Below, piece by piece: positions 38,432 to 47,897 of a stretch of DNA of 64,000 nt. The stretch is taken from NCBI RefSeq assembly GCF_001544455.2, contig NZ_FCOC02000001.1, forward strand, positions 667,502 through 731,501, written 5' to 3'. Source of the DNA: Caballeronia sordidicola (GTDB lineage: Bacteria > Pseudomonadota > Gammaproteobacteria > Burkholderiales > Burkholderiaceae). Every line of letters begins with the position of its first letter. Position 1 is the stretch's first letter. The notes under the pieces were generated by a model. The model saw only the letters and a list, made by a program, of their open reading frames with translations. It made no database searches and was not told the origin of the DNA. Made by a program: the position numbers and the translations under genes.

Positions 38432-39775
38432 ATGCTTTCGCCCAGCCGCCAAACCGCCTACCGCGCGCAGCTTCTCACGTTCCGCGGCGACCCCGCTTTC
38501 TCCGACAGCAACGCCGTGCATGAAACCGACGGCCTGTTGCTGGTGGAAGATGGCCGCGTGGTGGCGGCGGGCGCGTATGCGGCGCTGCGCTCGCGCATGG
38601 CGCCGGATGCAATCGTCAGGGAGCTTCGCGACAAGTTGATCGTGCCAGGTTTTATCGATTCGCACATTCACTATCCGCAGACCGACATGATCGCGTCGCC
38701 CGCGCCGGGTCTGCTGCCATGGTTGAACACGTACACGTTTCCGACCGAGCGCAAGTTTGAAGATCCGGCTTACGCGCGCGAGACGGCGGGATTTTTTATC
38801 GATGAACTGCTGGCTTGCGGCACCACGACTGCGCTCGTGTATTGCACGGTCCACAAGCAATCCGCCGATGCGTTTTTCAGCGAAACCGAATCGCGCAACC
38901 TGCGCATGATTGCGGGCAAGGTGCTGATGGACCGCAATTGCCCTGAATACTTGCGTGACACCGCGCAGTCCGGTTACGACGACAGCGCCGAACTCATCGC
39001 GCGGTGGCATGGCCGTGGCCGCCAGGAATACGCGCTGACGCCACGCTTCGCGCCGACTTCTACCGAAGCGCAACTCGAAGCCTGCTCGGTACTCGCCGGA
39101 AAGCACCGCGACATTTATATCCAAAGCCACGTTGCCGAAAACACCGACGAGATCAAGTGGGTCGAAAGCCTGTTCCCGGGGCATCGCAGTTATCTGGACA
39201 TCTACGATCACTACGATCTGCTGCGCCCGCGCGCGGTCTACGGCCATTGTATTCATCTCGACGATACCGACCGCGAGCGCATGGCCGAAACCGGCGCGGT
39301 GGCCTCGCATTGCCCGACATCGAATCTGTTTCTTGGCAGCGGCCTGTTTGACATCGAACAAGCGGCACAGGCGAAAATGCCGGTGGCGCTCGCAACCGAC
39401 GTAGGCGGCGGCACGTCTTTCTCGATGCTGCAAACCATGGGCGAAGCGCACAAGATTGCGCGGCTCGCGGGTCATCATCTGACGGCGGCGCGCATGTTCT
39501 GGCTGGCGACGACCGGCGCGGCGCAGGTGCTGGATATGGCAGACAAGGTCGGCACCTTGAAGCCTGGCAGCGAAGCGGATTTCGTGGTGCTGGATCCGGC
39601 CAGCACGCCCCTTCTCGCACGCCGCACTGCGCGCGCTGAATCGCTGGAAGAACTATTGTTCGCGTTCGCCATGCTCGGCGATGACCGCGCCGTGTTCGAA
39701 ACGTATTCGGCGGGACGATGCGTGCATCGAAGGGCTGCGCGGCGTGGGGTCGCCGAGGAACGGGCTGCGGCGTAA
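38432..39775 (+). CDS. guaD: Guanine deaminase
   Basis: 447 residues from ATG 38432, preceded by CTGGAGACG. It is a metal-dependent amidohydrolase: the zinc motif is GFIDSHIHYPQTDMIASP, and the guanine deaminase signature is PWLNTYTFPTERKFEDPAYA. HVAENTDEIKWVESLFP, YGHCIHLDD and ATDVGGGTSFSML supply further ligands. It converts guanine to xanthine and ammonia, the second entry into xanthine dehydrogenase. It is last of the purine operon. Confidence 0.95.
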   Translation: MLSPSRQTAYRAQLLTFRGDPAFSDSNAVHETDGLLLVEDGRVVAAGAYAALRSRMAPDAIVRELRDKLIVPGFIDSHIHYPQTDMIASPAPGLLPWLNTYTFPTERKFEDPAYARETAGFFIDELLACGTTTALVYCTVHKQSADAFFSETESRNLRMIAGKVLMDRNCPEYLRDTAQSGYDDSAELIARWHGRGRQEYALTPRFAPTSTEAQLEACSVLAGKHRDIYIQSHVAENTDEIKWVESLFPGHRSYLDIYDHYDLLRPRAVYGHCIHLDDTDRERMAETGAVASHCPTSNLFLGSGLFDIEQAAQAKMPVALATDVGGGTSFSMLQTMGEAHKIARLAGHHLTAARMFWLATTGAAQVLDMADKVGTLKPGSEADFVVLDPASTPLLARRTARAESLEELLFAFAMLGDDRAVFETYSAGRCVHRRAARRGVAEERAAA

Positions 39776-39912
39776 TCAAACTGAGCCAACGCGCCTTAAA
39801 AAGCACAAGCTGGATCGGACAAAATTGCAGATTGAGCGCGTTTCCCTGCTTCCCGGTAAAGTTTAGCCTTTGGTATCGCCCGAGCGCTTGTTCACCGGTC
39901 GTGAAACTACTC

Positions 39913-40365
39913 ATGAAGCCACGCGTTAAACACCTTGGCCACGCCGTCCGGATCGGCCTGGCCGTTCTGATTGCCGTCACGTCCGCGCACGCCTCCGCTT
40001 ATGCGCTGGATTCCCTGCTTGATTGCAAAGCGGACGCGCATGCGTTCATCGCGCCGCTGCAGCAGGATCACGTGATCGAAGCCACGCCCATGCGCGTGGA
40101 AGCCAACTCCATCAATGCGTTCAAGCCCACACGCGGCAGCCATCTCACTGCCTTCGATTTCGGCGTGTTCGCCGTCGTCGGGTTCCAAAAGGACGACGCC
40201 ATCTTCAAGACAGGCAGCGGCGCGCCGATCGCCGAATCGGCGTATGGCGCGGTGGTTATTGGCGGGGAAGATTCAGTGAGAGAGAAGGTCCGCGCCGCCG
40301 GAAGCGATGCGATCATCCATCACGTGGCGCCGTTCATCACGGCGATTTTCTGTAACCGGGATTGA
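39913..40365 (+). CDS. Exported protein of unknown function
   Basis: About 150 residues from ATG 39913; an in-frame GTG at 39901 is also possible. The signal peptide is KPRVKHLGHAVRIGLAVLIAVTSAHASAYA. The mature part has two cysteines (LLDCKADAHAF; IFCNRD at the C terminus), which could form a disulfide. It repeats no recognised motif. It stands 137 bases after guaD, with a terminator after it. Function unknown; a periplasmic location is inferred. Confidence 0.75.
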   Translation: MKPRVKHLGHAVRIGLAVLIAVTSAHASAYALDSLLDCKADAHAFIAPLQQDHVIEATPMRVEANSINAFKPTRGSHLTAFDFGVFAVVGFQKDDAIFKTGSGAPIAESAYGAVVIGGEDSVREKVRAAGSDAIIHHVAPFITAIFCNRD

Positions 40366-40380
40366 TGGCATAAGTAATAC

Positions 40381-40418
40381 AAAAGGCCGCGGCAGCCTGA
40401 AAGATGTCGCGGCCTTTT
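40381..40418. terminator. Bidirectional intrinsic terminator
   Basis: AAAAGGCCGCG at 40381–40391 pairs with CGCGGCCTTTT at 40408–40418 around a 16-base loop that can pair a little further. It separates the convergent exported-protein gene and the phosphonate operon. Confidence 0.88.
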
Positions 40419-40434
40419 GCGTTCAAACATGCCC

Positions 40435-41499
40435 TTATGCTTGACGCACGATCTTCGCAATCGATGCAATCAGCCGGTCGATATCGGCTGGACCCAAAGC
40501 ACCCATCGTCGAGATACGGAATAGTTCGTTCGACAAACCGCCCTGCCCCGCGTAGATCACAAAACCCTCGGTCTTCAACGCGTCGTGCAGAACCGGATAT
40601 GTCACGCCCTTTGGCAGCCGGTACGCACGCAACACCACCGAGGATTCCTCCGCTGGCAACGCCCCTTCGATTCCCAACGCGGCCAATCCCGAACGCGCTT
40701 GCTCCGCGAGCCCCGCGTAGTGCGCGTGACGCGCCTCCAGGCCACCTTCGTCCTCGAACTCGCGCAGCGCTTCCACCAGCGCGTAATACGCGTGCACGGA
40801 CGGCGTGAACGGCGTGTTGCGCTCGTCCTGCAATTTGGCGAGGCGCGTAATGCCAAGGTAATACGTGCGGCTCGCCGCGTGCTGCAGCGCTTCGCGCTTC
40901 GCGATCACGAACGCTGCGCCAGGCACGCCGTGAAGGCACTTGTTCGCCGTCGCGGCAACGGCCGTGATGCCGCCGCCATTGAAGTCGATATGCTCGGCGC
41001 CGAAGCTGCTCACGCCATCGAGCAACAAGCCGATACCGCGCTCCTTGCACGCCGCGCTCAACTCATCGATCTGGTTCAGACGGCCCGTCGTGGTCTCGTG
41101 ATGAATGATGGCGACGTTCGTTACGCCATCCAGCTTGGCAATGATCGCGTCAGTATCCGGCGCTTCCATCCACGCATACTTCACGACTTCATGATCGATC
41201 CCGTACTGGGAGGCAATCTGCGCGATCCGTTCCCCATACACGCCGTTTTCGACAATCAACAAGCGCCCGCCCTGGCGGACCATGCCCGCGATCATGCACT
41301 CCACGGCGGCGGTGCCTGAACCCGTCATCAATACGGCCGTCCAGACCTTTGGATCGAGCGAGTAAGCGGCAAGCAAACGCGAACGCGCTTCGTCCTGCAG
41401 ATCGAAAAATTCCGGCTCGCGATGACACAAGTCGGTTTGCAACAGGCTTTTGCGCACGCGCTCAGTCAGCGTGACGGGGCCGGGATTGAGCAGCAGCAT
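40435..41499 (-). CDS. phnW: 2-aminoethylphosphonate:pyruvate transaminase
   Basis: 354 residues, class V PLP aminotransferase. It begins LLLNPGPVTLTERVRKSLLQTDLCHREPEF, the PhnW signature; the PLP lysine is in AATANKCLHGVPGAAFVIA. It interconverts phosphonoacetaldehyde and 2-aminoethylphosphonate with alanine/pyruvate. Because PEP mutase and phosphonopyruvate decarboxylase are encoded just upstream and no phosphonatase (PhnX) is near, it probably runs in the biosynthetic direction. It is last of the seven-gene operon, 5 bases after the decarboxylase gene. Confidence 0.94.
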   Translation of the reverse strand: MLLLNPGPVTLTERVRKSLLQTDLCHREPEFFDLQDEARSRLLAAYSLDPKVWTAVLMTGSGTAAVECMIAGMVRQGGRLLIVENGVYGERIAQIASQYGIDHEVVKYAWMEAPDTDAIIAKLDGVTNVAIIHHETTTGRLNQIDELSAACKERGIGLLLDGVSSFGAEHIDFNGGGITAVAATANKCLHGVPGAAFVIAKREALQHAASRTYYLGITRLAKLQDERNTPFTPSVHAYYALVEALREFEDEGGLEARHAHYAGLAEQARSGLAALGIEGALPAEESSVVLRAYRLPKGVTYPVLHDALKTEGFVIYAGQGGLSNELFRISTMGALGPADIDRLIASIAKIVRQA

Positions 41500-41504
41500 G
41501 ATGT

Positions 41505-42680
41505 CTAGCGTCCGATATGTTTTTGCAAACGTGCGCGCACGTCTTCCGGCGTGATCGACGGACGTGGCAAGTCGCTAGGCGTCCCTGTGTTGATCGACAG
41601 TCGCGCAAAGCGAACACCGTCGATATCTTTTGCTTCGAACAACTGATCAATAACCGAAAGATAGTCGCCGTCGAGCGCAAGCGCGTACCCGCACGCCGAC
41701 GCAATGCGCGCGAATTCCACGCCGCGCGATACGGTCGCCTGACCGCCAGTGGACTCATGCGCGCCGTTGTCGAGCAGCACGTGCACGAGGTTCGACGGGC
41801 CGTATGCGCCAAGCGTGGCGAACACGCCCATGCGCATGAGCGCGGCGCCGTCGCCATCGAGCGCGATCACGTTCAGGTCAGGCCGCGAGAGCGCAAGACC
41901 AAGCGCCATGGGCGTCACGCATCCCATCGATCCGACCAGATACAACTGGTTCTCGCGGTCATCGATGGCGTAGAGTTCGCGCCCGCAAAATCCCGTCGAT
42001 GCCAGCACGACAGTCGAATCTTTCGGCGTATGCGCGATCACGCGCTGAAGTGCGTCATGACGTGAAGAAAGTTCGCCGTTCCTGAATTGCGCCTTGACCT
42101 CGGCGCGCTCGTTCAAAGCACGCCGGCGCACACCGCTCAAGCCCTTCTTTTCAAGCTTGTACGGCGCCACGCTGCCCTTTTGCATCACCAGCGCGTACGG
42201 ACGGCCAGTGCTGTCCATATGCGCGGTCGCGCGGTCGAGCGCGGGACCGATTGCGTCGGCTTCAGTGGGGAACAGTTCCCACGGAATGTCCATGGTTTCC
42301 AGCATGGCCGGCGTCACGGGACCCATCAGTGCGTGCTGGGGTTCATCGGCGACGCCCGGCTGGCCGCGCCACGTGACAATCAGCAATTGCGGCAGCCTGA
42401 ACGTCCAGGTCAGCGAGGTCAGCGGGCTCACCGCGTTACCGAGCCCGGAGTTCTGCATCATCGAAACGCCGCGCCGCGCCCGATGCACACCCGATGCGCC
42501 CAGCGCCACGCCCGCGATCAGCGCAACGGCGTCGCCTTCATTCGCCGCCGACACATAATTCAGCGATTCGTCCTGCAGCACGTAATTGATGAACGGCGTC
42601 AGGTACGAGCACGGCACGCCCGCGTACCAGTCGAAGCCGCGCTCGCGCGCGGCTTCGACAAATTGTGCAGCTTCGATCAC
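41505..42680 (-). CDS. aepY: Phosphonopyruvate decarboxylase
   Basis: 391 residues from a GTG at 42680 whose GTGA overlaps the stop of the PEP mutase gene; this coupled start is preferred to the longer frame. It is a thiamine-diphosphate enzyme: N-terminal domain with [19 protein letters not shown] and [15 protein letters not shown], and the TPP/Mg2+ motif [16 protein letters not shown] ... LLDNGAHES. It decarboxylates phosphonopyruvate to phosphonoacetaldehyde, the irreversible step that pulls the unfavourable PEP mutase reaction forward. Cytoplasmic. Confidence 0.93.
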   Translation of the reverse strand: MIEAAQFVEAARERGFDWYAGVPCSYLTPFINYVLQDESLNYVSAANEGDAVALIAGVALGASGVHRARRGVSMMQNSGLGNAVSPLTSLTWTFRLPQLLIVTWRGQPGVADEPQHALMGPVTPAMLETMDIPWELFPTEADAIGPALDRATAHMDSTGRPYALVMQKGSVAPYKLEKKGLSGVRRRALNERAEVKAQFRNGELSSRHDALQRVIAHTPKDSTVVLASTGFCGRELYAIDDRENQLYLVGSMGCVTPMALGLALSRPDLNVIALDGDGAALMRMGVFATLGAYGPSNLVHVLLDNGAHESTGGQATVSRGVEFARIASACGYALALDGDYLSVIDQLFEAKDIDGVRFARLSINTGTPSDLPRPSITPEDVRARLQKHIGR

Positions 42681-44383
42681 GCGCCAGCCTCCGCGCCCGC
42701 CGATCCATTCGAACCGTATGGCGCCTGTCCGTGCGCGAAATCGCCAGCTTGACGCAGTTCGTCGAGATCGTTCACGCCGCGCCAATGGCCGTGCACGTAT
42801 TGCACTTCGATGCGCTCGCCCGCCGCAACCAGCGCGTTCAGCAGCGCAGCCATGTCTAGCTTGGCGAAGTCATCGCGCTGTTGCAGTTGTTCGAGCGTAG
42901 CGACCAGCCGCTCACGGCCCGCGCCGCGCACGTTGAGCAAGCCCATCCAGCGGCCTTGCGGCATTTTCGATTCCACGTTGGCAGGGCCGGCCGAACTGGT
43001 GACGCTTTCGAGCCAGACTTTCTGGCCGAACAGCGCGCGGTCATCGACGGTCGAGCAATACGCAAAGTCGGTTGATGCAACGCCTGCTTGCGGCGTCTGC
43101 GACGAATCCACGACCACGCAGAAATCACTGTCGGACTCGACCAGATCGCGAAGAATGTAGCTGCGGAACAAAAGGTCGCCGTAGGAAATCACGGTGTCCG
43201 CGGTGAACGACTTCGCCGCGCACGCGAGCGACGCCAGTTCGCCCGTCTGTTCGTGCTTCTCGTTGACGACCAGACGAATGCCTGACGTATCGATGGCGTC
43301 AGCGCGATAACCGCCCACCACGGTAATGTCGTTGATGCCTTCTTTCTTGAACGCTTCGACCAGGCGGCGCAGCAATGGCTTGCCTGCAATCGGGAGCATG
43401 ACCTTGGGTTTGTCGGCGGTGACGGCTTCGAGTCCCGCGCCCCGGCTTGCCGCCAGCACAACCGCGTTGCGCGATGCACTCGCCGAAGACAAATACACGC
43501 TTTCAGCCGTCGAATATTCTTCGGCGTCCTGCAAACGGAAAATCTCGTTCACGCTTGCCACGCGGTCTTCCACGTTCACGAGCGTCTCGCTGCTGTGAAT
43601 TTCCTTGGCGATTGCCTGCATGGTCGACGCCGCGCCGCGCAGCAAATGGTTCGCCCAGATCACGGTGCTGATGCCGGCCTGGCGGAACACATCGGTCGGC
43701 GTGCTGTAGTACTTCGTCGGCACGATAACGAGCGGTCCGCGGCCCGCCCATTCGCGCGCAAACGTGAGAATCTCGTCGGGCTTCGACAGCTTGCTGTGAA
43801 TCAGGATGGCGTCGGCGCCAGCCTGCCGGTAAGCCTCGGCGCGCTTCAGCGCCTCTTCCATGCCCCAGCCGGCGATCAGCGCTTCCACACGCGCAACAAT
43901 GGAAAAATTCGGATCGCTTTGCGAATCCTTGCCGGCCTTGATCTTGCCGCAGAATTCGTCCATCTCGGCAAGCGGCTGACGCTCGCCGTTGAGGAACGAG
44001 TTCGTCTTCGGAAACTGCTTGTCCTCAATACACACGCCCGCGATACCGCGCTGTTCCAGCTTCTTCACGAGCCGGCGGACATTGTTGAAGTTGCCGTAAC
44101 CCGTGTCGCCGTCGAGCAGGATCGGCAGGTCGCTGGCGTCGGCCATGAACTCGAGCGTGTCGACCACTTGCGTCCAGCTTGCTTCGTTGTTGTCGCGCAC
44201 GCCGAATTGCGCGGAAATCGTCAGGCCCGAGCCCCAGATCGCCTTGAAACCGGCTTCCTTGACAATGCGCGCGGACAAGCCGTTGTGCGCTTCCATCAAG
44301 AATTCAAGTTGATTGCTCTGCAGCATTTCGCGCAAACGAAGCGTGCGTGAATAGCCGACGGGTAATTGATATGGTGCGTTCAT
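42677..44383 (-). CDS. aepX: PEP mutase fused to a nucleotidyltransferase domain
   Basis: 568 residues in two parts. Residues 1 to about 295 are PEP phosphomutase: [11 protein letters not shown] (D91, D93) and the mutase-diagnostic E120-D-K-x5-N128-S129. It isomerises PEP to phosphonopyruvate, creating the C–P bond. Residues about 306–568 are an NTP-transferase Rossmann domain ([16 protein letters not shown] ... [15 protein letters not shown]). The usual AAGxGxR nucleotide loop reads AASRGAG, lacking the Arg. Such a domain would activate AEP as CMP-AEP. Its start overlaps the end of the upstream nucleotidyltransferase gene (ATGA). Confidence 0.93.
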   Translation of the reverse strand: MNAPYQLPVGYSRTLRLREMLQSNQLEFLMEAHNGLSARIVKEAGFKAIWGSGLTISAQFGVRDNNEASWTQVVDTLEFMADASDLPILLDGDTGYGNFNNVRRLVKKLEQRGIAGVCIEDKQFPKTNSFLNGERQPLAEMDEFCGKIKAGKDSQSDPNFSIVARVEALIAGWGMEEALKRAEAYRQAGADAILIHSKLSKPDEILTFAREWAGRGPLVIVPTKYYSTPTDVFRQAGISTVIWANHLLRGAASTMQAIAKEIHSSETLVNVEDRVASVNEIFRLQDAEEYSTAESVYLSSASASRNAVVLAASRGAGLEAVTADKPKVMLPIAGKPLLRRLVEAFKKEGINDITVVGGYRADAIDTSGIRLVVNEKHEQTGELASLACAAKSFTADTVISYGDLLFRSYILRDLVESDSDFCVVVDSSQTPQAGVASTDFAYCSTVDDRALFGQKVWLESVTSSAGPANVESKMPQGRWMGLLNVRGAGRERLVATLEQLQQRDDFAKLDMAALLNALVAAGERIEVQYVHGHWRGVNDLDELRQAGDFAHGQAPYGSNGSAGAEAGA

Positions 44384-45147
44384 CGTAGTGCTCCAGCAAG
44401 CTGACGCAGTTGCGGCAAGACTTCGTCGGCCGCGCGTTTAACGTCGTTTTGAAAATCGATTTCGATCCATGGCGCGCCTGTCACGTCGGCGACGTCGAAT
44501 ACCTGGCTGCGTTCCAGCAGCAAATCGCGTACGGCTTCCTCGTGCGGCAAGTTGGCGCGGCCCGTCGCGACATATCCCGCGACGATTTCGGCCAGACGGC
44601 GTGCAGCGGTTTCATCGAAACGGAAAAATCCGACTGACTCGCCAATCACGTCGAACTGCAGATCGGCCAGCACCTGCTTGCGCAATTCCACCGGTACGCC
44701 ATTCGCCACGCAAAGCTTCACGGGTTCGTCGCCGGCTTCGAAATCGCGGTCGATCAACAGGCGGTTCACCGGCCCCGCGCCCGCCACCAGCGGTTCGAGA
44801 ATGCGCTCGTCGTACAGTACGTCGGCGTCCATCAGCAGCACGTCGCCGCCGCGCGTCAGCGCTTCGGCGGCCGTGTGCACGGACAACACGCTGCCAAGCG
44901 AAAACTCATTGTTGACGACGACTTCGGTACGCGGCTTCCAGTCGATCGCGGCCAGTTCTTCTTCCACGACTTCGTGCTTGAAACCGAGCACGAAAACGAT
45001 CTCATCCACGCCCGCCGACTTCAGCAGTTGCAGATGACGTTCAAGCAGCGACGATTCGCCAAAACGCAGCAGGCACTTCGGCTTTTGCTGCCCTTCCGGC
45101 TGAACGAGACGTAATCCCATCCCGGCGGCAAGGATGATTGCGCGCAT
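44380..45147 (-). CDS. Nucleotidyltransferase, AEP or choline-phosphate cytidylyltransferase-like
   Basis: 255 residues. The N-terminal loop [11 protein letters not shown] (A-A-G9-x-G11-x-R13) and [25 protein letters not shown] are intact NTP-transferase motifs; D107 and D109 ([10 protein letters not shown]) fit the metal site. It resembles LicC-type phosphocholine cytidylyltransferases and PntC-type AEP cytidylyltransferases. Beside a PEP mutase the likeliest reaction is CTP + AEP to CMP-AEP + PPi. It overlaps the PEP mutase gene by 4 bases and follows the flippase gene by 21 bases. Confidence 0.88.
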   Translation of the reverse strand: MRAIILAAGMGLRLVQPEGQQKPKCLLRFGESSLLERHLQLLKSAGVDEIVFVLGFKHEVVEEELAAIDWKPRTEVVVNNEFSLGSVLSVHTAAEALTRGGDVLLMDADVLYDERILEPLVAGAGPVNRLLIDRDFEAGDEPVKLCVANGVPVELRKQVLADLQFDVIGESVGFFRFDETAARRLAEIVAGYVATGRANLPHEEAVRDLLLERSQVFDVADVTGAPWIEIDFQNDVKRAADEVLPQLRQLAGALR

Positions 45148-45168
45148 GATGATCCTATGGACAAGGCT

Positions 45169-46176
45169 TTATTCGATATCCGGCACGCGCGCGAGACGAC
45201 GGCGCTGCCAGCCCTTTTCAGCGAAATGCAGATAAACGATGCCCGGCAAACCCAGCAGCAATTCGCGCGCGCGCTTGGCGAGCGAAAGTGCGAGCGCGGT
45301 TTCGGGCGGCAGGCCGATCAGGCGCGCGAGCAGCAGATAACCGCCCTCCTGCACGCCAAGCGAACCGGGCACGGCGAAGGCCGCACCGCGAATGGCCTGT
45401 CCGAGACTTTCAAGCATGAGGGCTTCGGCCCAGCCAACCGGCGAGCCAAGCAAATGCAGCGCAAGCCACACTTCGCCCGTGCCCACTATCCATCCAAGCA
45501 GGCTCAGCGCGAAACTCGCGGCAACCGGTCCAGGCTTCTTGTAGAGCTCGAGCACGGCGCCATCGACGGCCTGCGCACGCGACACCAGCGACGACCAGTC
45601 GCGTTTCTTCGAGAACCGCGCGGCGAACTGGGAGGCAAAGCGCGTTGCGCGGCCAAATAAACCGGCGCGCTGCGCAAAGAAGAATCCGACCACCATCAAC
45701 GAACACACCACGATCACGATCAACACCGGCAGCACCATGCCCACGCCCGACGCATAACTGCTCAGCAACGCGAGGCCGATCATTGCGAAGATCATTTGTC
45801 CGACAGACTGCATGGTCGTGCTGACGGTGATGACGGCGGCGGCGTCGCGAGCACGCATGCCGCGCTGCGAAAGATACCGCACCATCAACATGGGGCCGCC
45901 GATCTGACCGGCCGGCATCAGGCTGTTGACCGACTCGCCGGTCCAGCGCGCGAGCAGTGCGTCGCGGAACGTGACATCGCATTGATTGCGGGCGAACAGC
46001 GTTTCGATCGCGAGCGCATCGATCACCACGGGCAGCAGATGAAACATCGCCACCGCGAGCAGGCCCCAGCCTGCTGCAGCGAGCGCCGTCGCAACGGAAC
46101 CGAAACCCTGCCAGCCCAGCAGCGCGATGAACAACACCACGCCGAGCGACAGAAGGACAGTTCCAGCGCGGCTCAT
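45169..46176 (-). CDS. Flippase-like membrane protein (lysylphosphatidylglycerol synthase TM-domain family)
   Basis: 335 residues from ATG 46176 (ATGA overlap with the upstream stop); the frame opens 95 codons earlier without support. About eight membrane helices. The ESVNSLMPAGQIGGPMLMVRYL and PGSLGVQEGGYLLLARLIGLP segments are typical of the UPF0104/MprF-N/AglD-like family, whose characterised relatives move or accommodate modified lipids across the inner membrane. Within the phosphonate operon it is a candidate for flipping an AEP-bearing lipid or lipid-linked intermediate. Confidence 0.85.
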   Translation of the reverse strand: MSRAGTVLLSLGVVLFIALLGWQGFGSVATALAAAGWGLLAVAMFHLLPVVIDALAIETLFARNQCDVTFRDALLARWTGESVNSLMPAGQIGGPMLMVRYLSQRGMRARDAAAVITVSTTMQSVGQMIFAMIGLALLSSYASGVGMVLPVLIVIVVCSLMVVGFFFAQRAGLFGRATRFASQFAARFSKKRDWSSLVSRAQAVDGAVLELYKKPGPVAASFALSLLGWIVGTGEVWLALHLLGSPVGWAEALMLESLGQAIRGAAFAVPGSLGVQEGGYLLLARLIGLPPETALALSLAKRARELLLGLPGIVYLHFAEKGWQRRRLARVPDIE

Positions 46177-46991
46177 GCGGCGCCGTTCTTCCCGCCTTTG
46201 CGGCGGAACACCTGGCCGAAACCAAAATACGCGATCGAATCCTTCATGTTCGATACGAACCGTTGCCACGGCCGCATATTCGGATTCGTGACGTATTCGA
46301 AAGTGAGCGACACGCGGAATTCGTTCGCGCGAGCAGGCGTGATGCGATGGCGCAGCTTGTCGCCATCGAAGAAAACAAGGCCGCCGGGCGGAATCTGCAC
46401 AGAACCCGGCTGATCCGCAATCTCGGGCGTGCGCGTGTGCAGTTCGTATTCGAGGCGGCACGACGAATCGTCCATCACGCCGAGCAGCAGCGTGTAACGG
46501 CGCCCGTCGTAATATGACGTGTCGTAATGCCAGCCGATGTGATCCCCTGCCTTCGTATAAAAGTACAACGCGTAGGCGTGCGGATCGTCGGCGGGCGATT
46601 CCTGAAGCGTGTCGCCGCTGATTTTTTCCAGCCAGCGAATCAGGACCGGCGACCGATACAACTCGGCAATAAACGGCGCCAGTTCATCGATGGCATGGCG
46701 GCTGACGCTGCCACCCTGCTTGTGGCCCGGCAAATAGTTGCGGTTGATGGCTGGCGTGACCGCATGCACCGCCTCGACCAGCTTTTCCGTGAACTCGCGC
46801 GGCAGAAAGTCTTCCAGATAAAGGAATGCGCCCTGGTCATCGAAGGCCTGATGACGCCTGGCCGTTTGCGGCTCGGGGGACGTGCGCTGGAGATGCGCGG
46901 CGAGGATCTCGTCGACCGCCTGCTTGCGTTCGCGCCCGGCAGCGTTGCCGCCAAACGTGTGCGCCGATGCCGGATTGACAGTTGAATTCAT
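46173..46991 (-). CDS. 2-oxoglutarate/Fe(II)-dependent oxygenase
   Basis: 272 residues from ATG 46991 (ATGA overlap with the CDP-alcohol phosphotransferase gene). The double-stranded beta-helix core carries the iron triad H155-Y-D157 (GWHYDTSYYDGR) and H215 (KLRHRITPA). R226 (EFRVSLTFEY) fits the 2-oxoglutarate carboxylate. The Asp is retained, so hydroxylation rather than halogenation is expected. In this operon it may hydroxylate AEP (for example at C1) or the lipid part. The substrate is inference. No signal peptide. Confidence 0.85.
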   Translation of the reverse strand: MNSTVNPASAHTFGGNAAGRERKQAVDEILAAHLQRTSPEPQTARRHQAFDDQGAFLYLEDFLPREFTEKLVEAVHAVTPAINRNYLPGHKQGGSVSRHAIDELAPFIAELYRSPVLIRWLEKISGDTLQESPADDPHAYALYFYTKAGDHIGWHYDTSYYDGRRYTLLLGVMDDSSCRLEYELHTRTPEIADQPGSVQIPPGGLVFFDGDKLRHRITPARANEFRVSLTFEYVTNPNMRPWQRFVSNMKDSIAYFGFGQVFRRKGGKNGAA

Positions 46992-47686
46992 TGAACAGCC
47001 TGCAAGTCTTGGCCGTCGGCGTCTTTGCTGGACGTCGTGCTTCGTGCAACGCGGCGCACCACACGCTGATAATCCACCACGACCCACACGGCAAACAGCG
47101 GCGCGCCGATGGACGCCGCGACAAGGAACGGCGTCATGCCGTTGAACAAAGTCACAAAAGGCAGCAGATAAAGCACGTCTTCGGTTTCGAATCCCGCCAC
47201 TGACGCCTGCTTCGTGCCGTTCTTACCCGCCATGGATTCAATCCGCATGCGCAGGAAAAAGATCAGTGCAACTGCAACGCCCGCCACACCACCAAGCCAC
47301 TGCGCCGGGACGATCATGGAAGGATGATGTACGCCCACGTAAAAACCTAGGCCTACGAACAGCGCCACCGTCACCACGGAATCACACGCAAGATCGTAAA
47401 AATGACCGATCTTGCTGGATTGGCCGCTGATGCGCGCCAGTTCGCCATCAGTATGGTCGACAAAATTTGACACGGCGATCAGCAGAGCGCCAAGGCTGCA
47501 TGTCCAGAAACTGCCTACCGATAAATAATAAGCGCCCACCATGCCGATCAGAAGGCGCAGTGTCGTCAAATGGTTCGGGGTAATCGGTGTACCGACGAGC
47601 GGCGTAACCAGGCGCCGGGCGAGCCGCGCGTCCCAGGTTGCTGGCTCAGGAGCGGCACGAAGCGTAGCGTTGCGGGGATTGTTCAT
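46988..47686 (-). CDS. CDP-alcohol phosphatidyltransferase family enzyme
   Basis: 232 residues from ATG 47686; the frame extends upstream without family resemblance. The full active-site motif DGx2ARx8Gx3Dx3D is present as D80-G81, A84-R85, G94, D98, D102. About five to six membrane helices. These enzymes exchange CMP of a CDP- or CMP-activated head group for an alcohol. As first gene of the phosphonate operon it probably transfers AEP from CMP-AEP to diacylglycerol or another alcohol, making a phosphonolipid. An AT-rich stretch upstream (around 47690–47720) may hold the operon promoter. Confidence 0.88.
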   Translation of the reverse strand: MNNPRNATLRAAPEPATWDARLARRLVTPLVGTPITPNHLTTLRLLIGMVGAYYLSVGSFWTCSLGALLIAVSNFVDHTDGELARISGQSSKIGHFYDLACDSVVTVALFVGLGFYVGVHHPSMIVPAQWLGGVAGVAVALIFFLRMRIESMAGKNGTKQASVAGFETEDVLYLLPFVTLFNGMTPFLVAASIGAPLFAVWVVVDYQRVVRRVARSTTSSKDADGQDLQAVQ

Positions 47687-47897
47687 CCTCGAAATATATC
47701 TTGTTTCGAATTTAATTGCATATAAGGGGCTGCCGGATTTGGTGCGCACGCCACTCACATCTGGCCACGGTGCAACGCTGGTTTTTAGCGGGAGTTTGGA
47801 TGTTTCGAGGCGTGCAACTAAACGATGGCACCGGCGTCCCGCCCATGCCATGTCGGTATTTTTTTCTTTCGTTAAGCCAAGAAGGCTTTTACTGAGG

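Noticed and set aside
40435..42680. phnW and aepY as part of phosphonate degradation
   Set aside because: PEP mutase is encoded in the same operon and no phnX, phnA or phnY-phnZ pair is present, so synthesis is more likely.
46173..46991. The oxygenase as a BesD/HalD-like halogenase
   Set aside because: The iron-binding Asp (D157) is present; halogenases of that type replace it with Gly or Ala.
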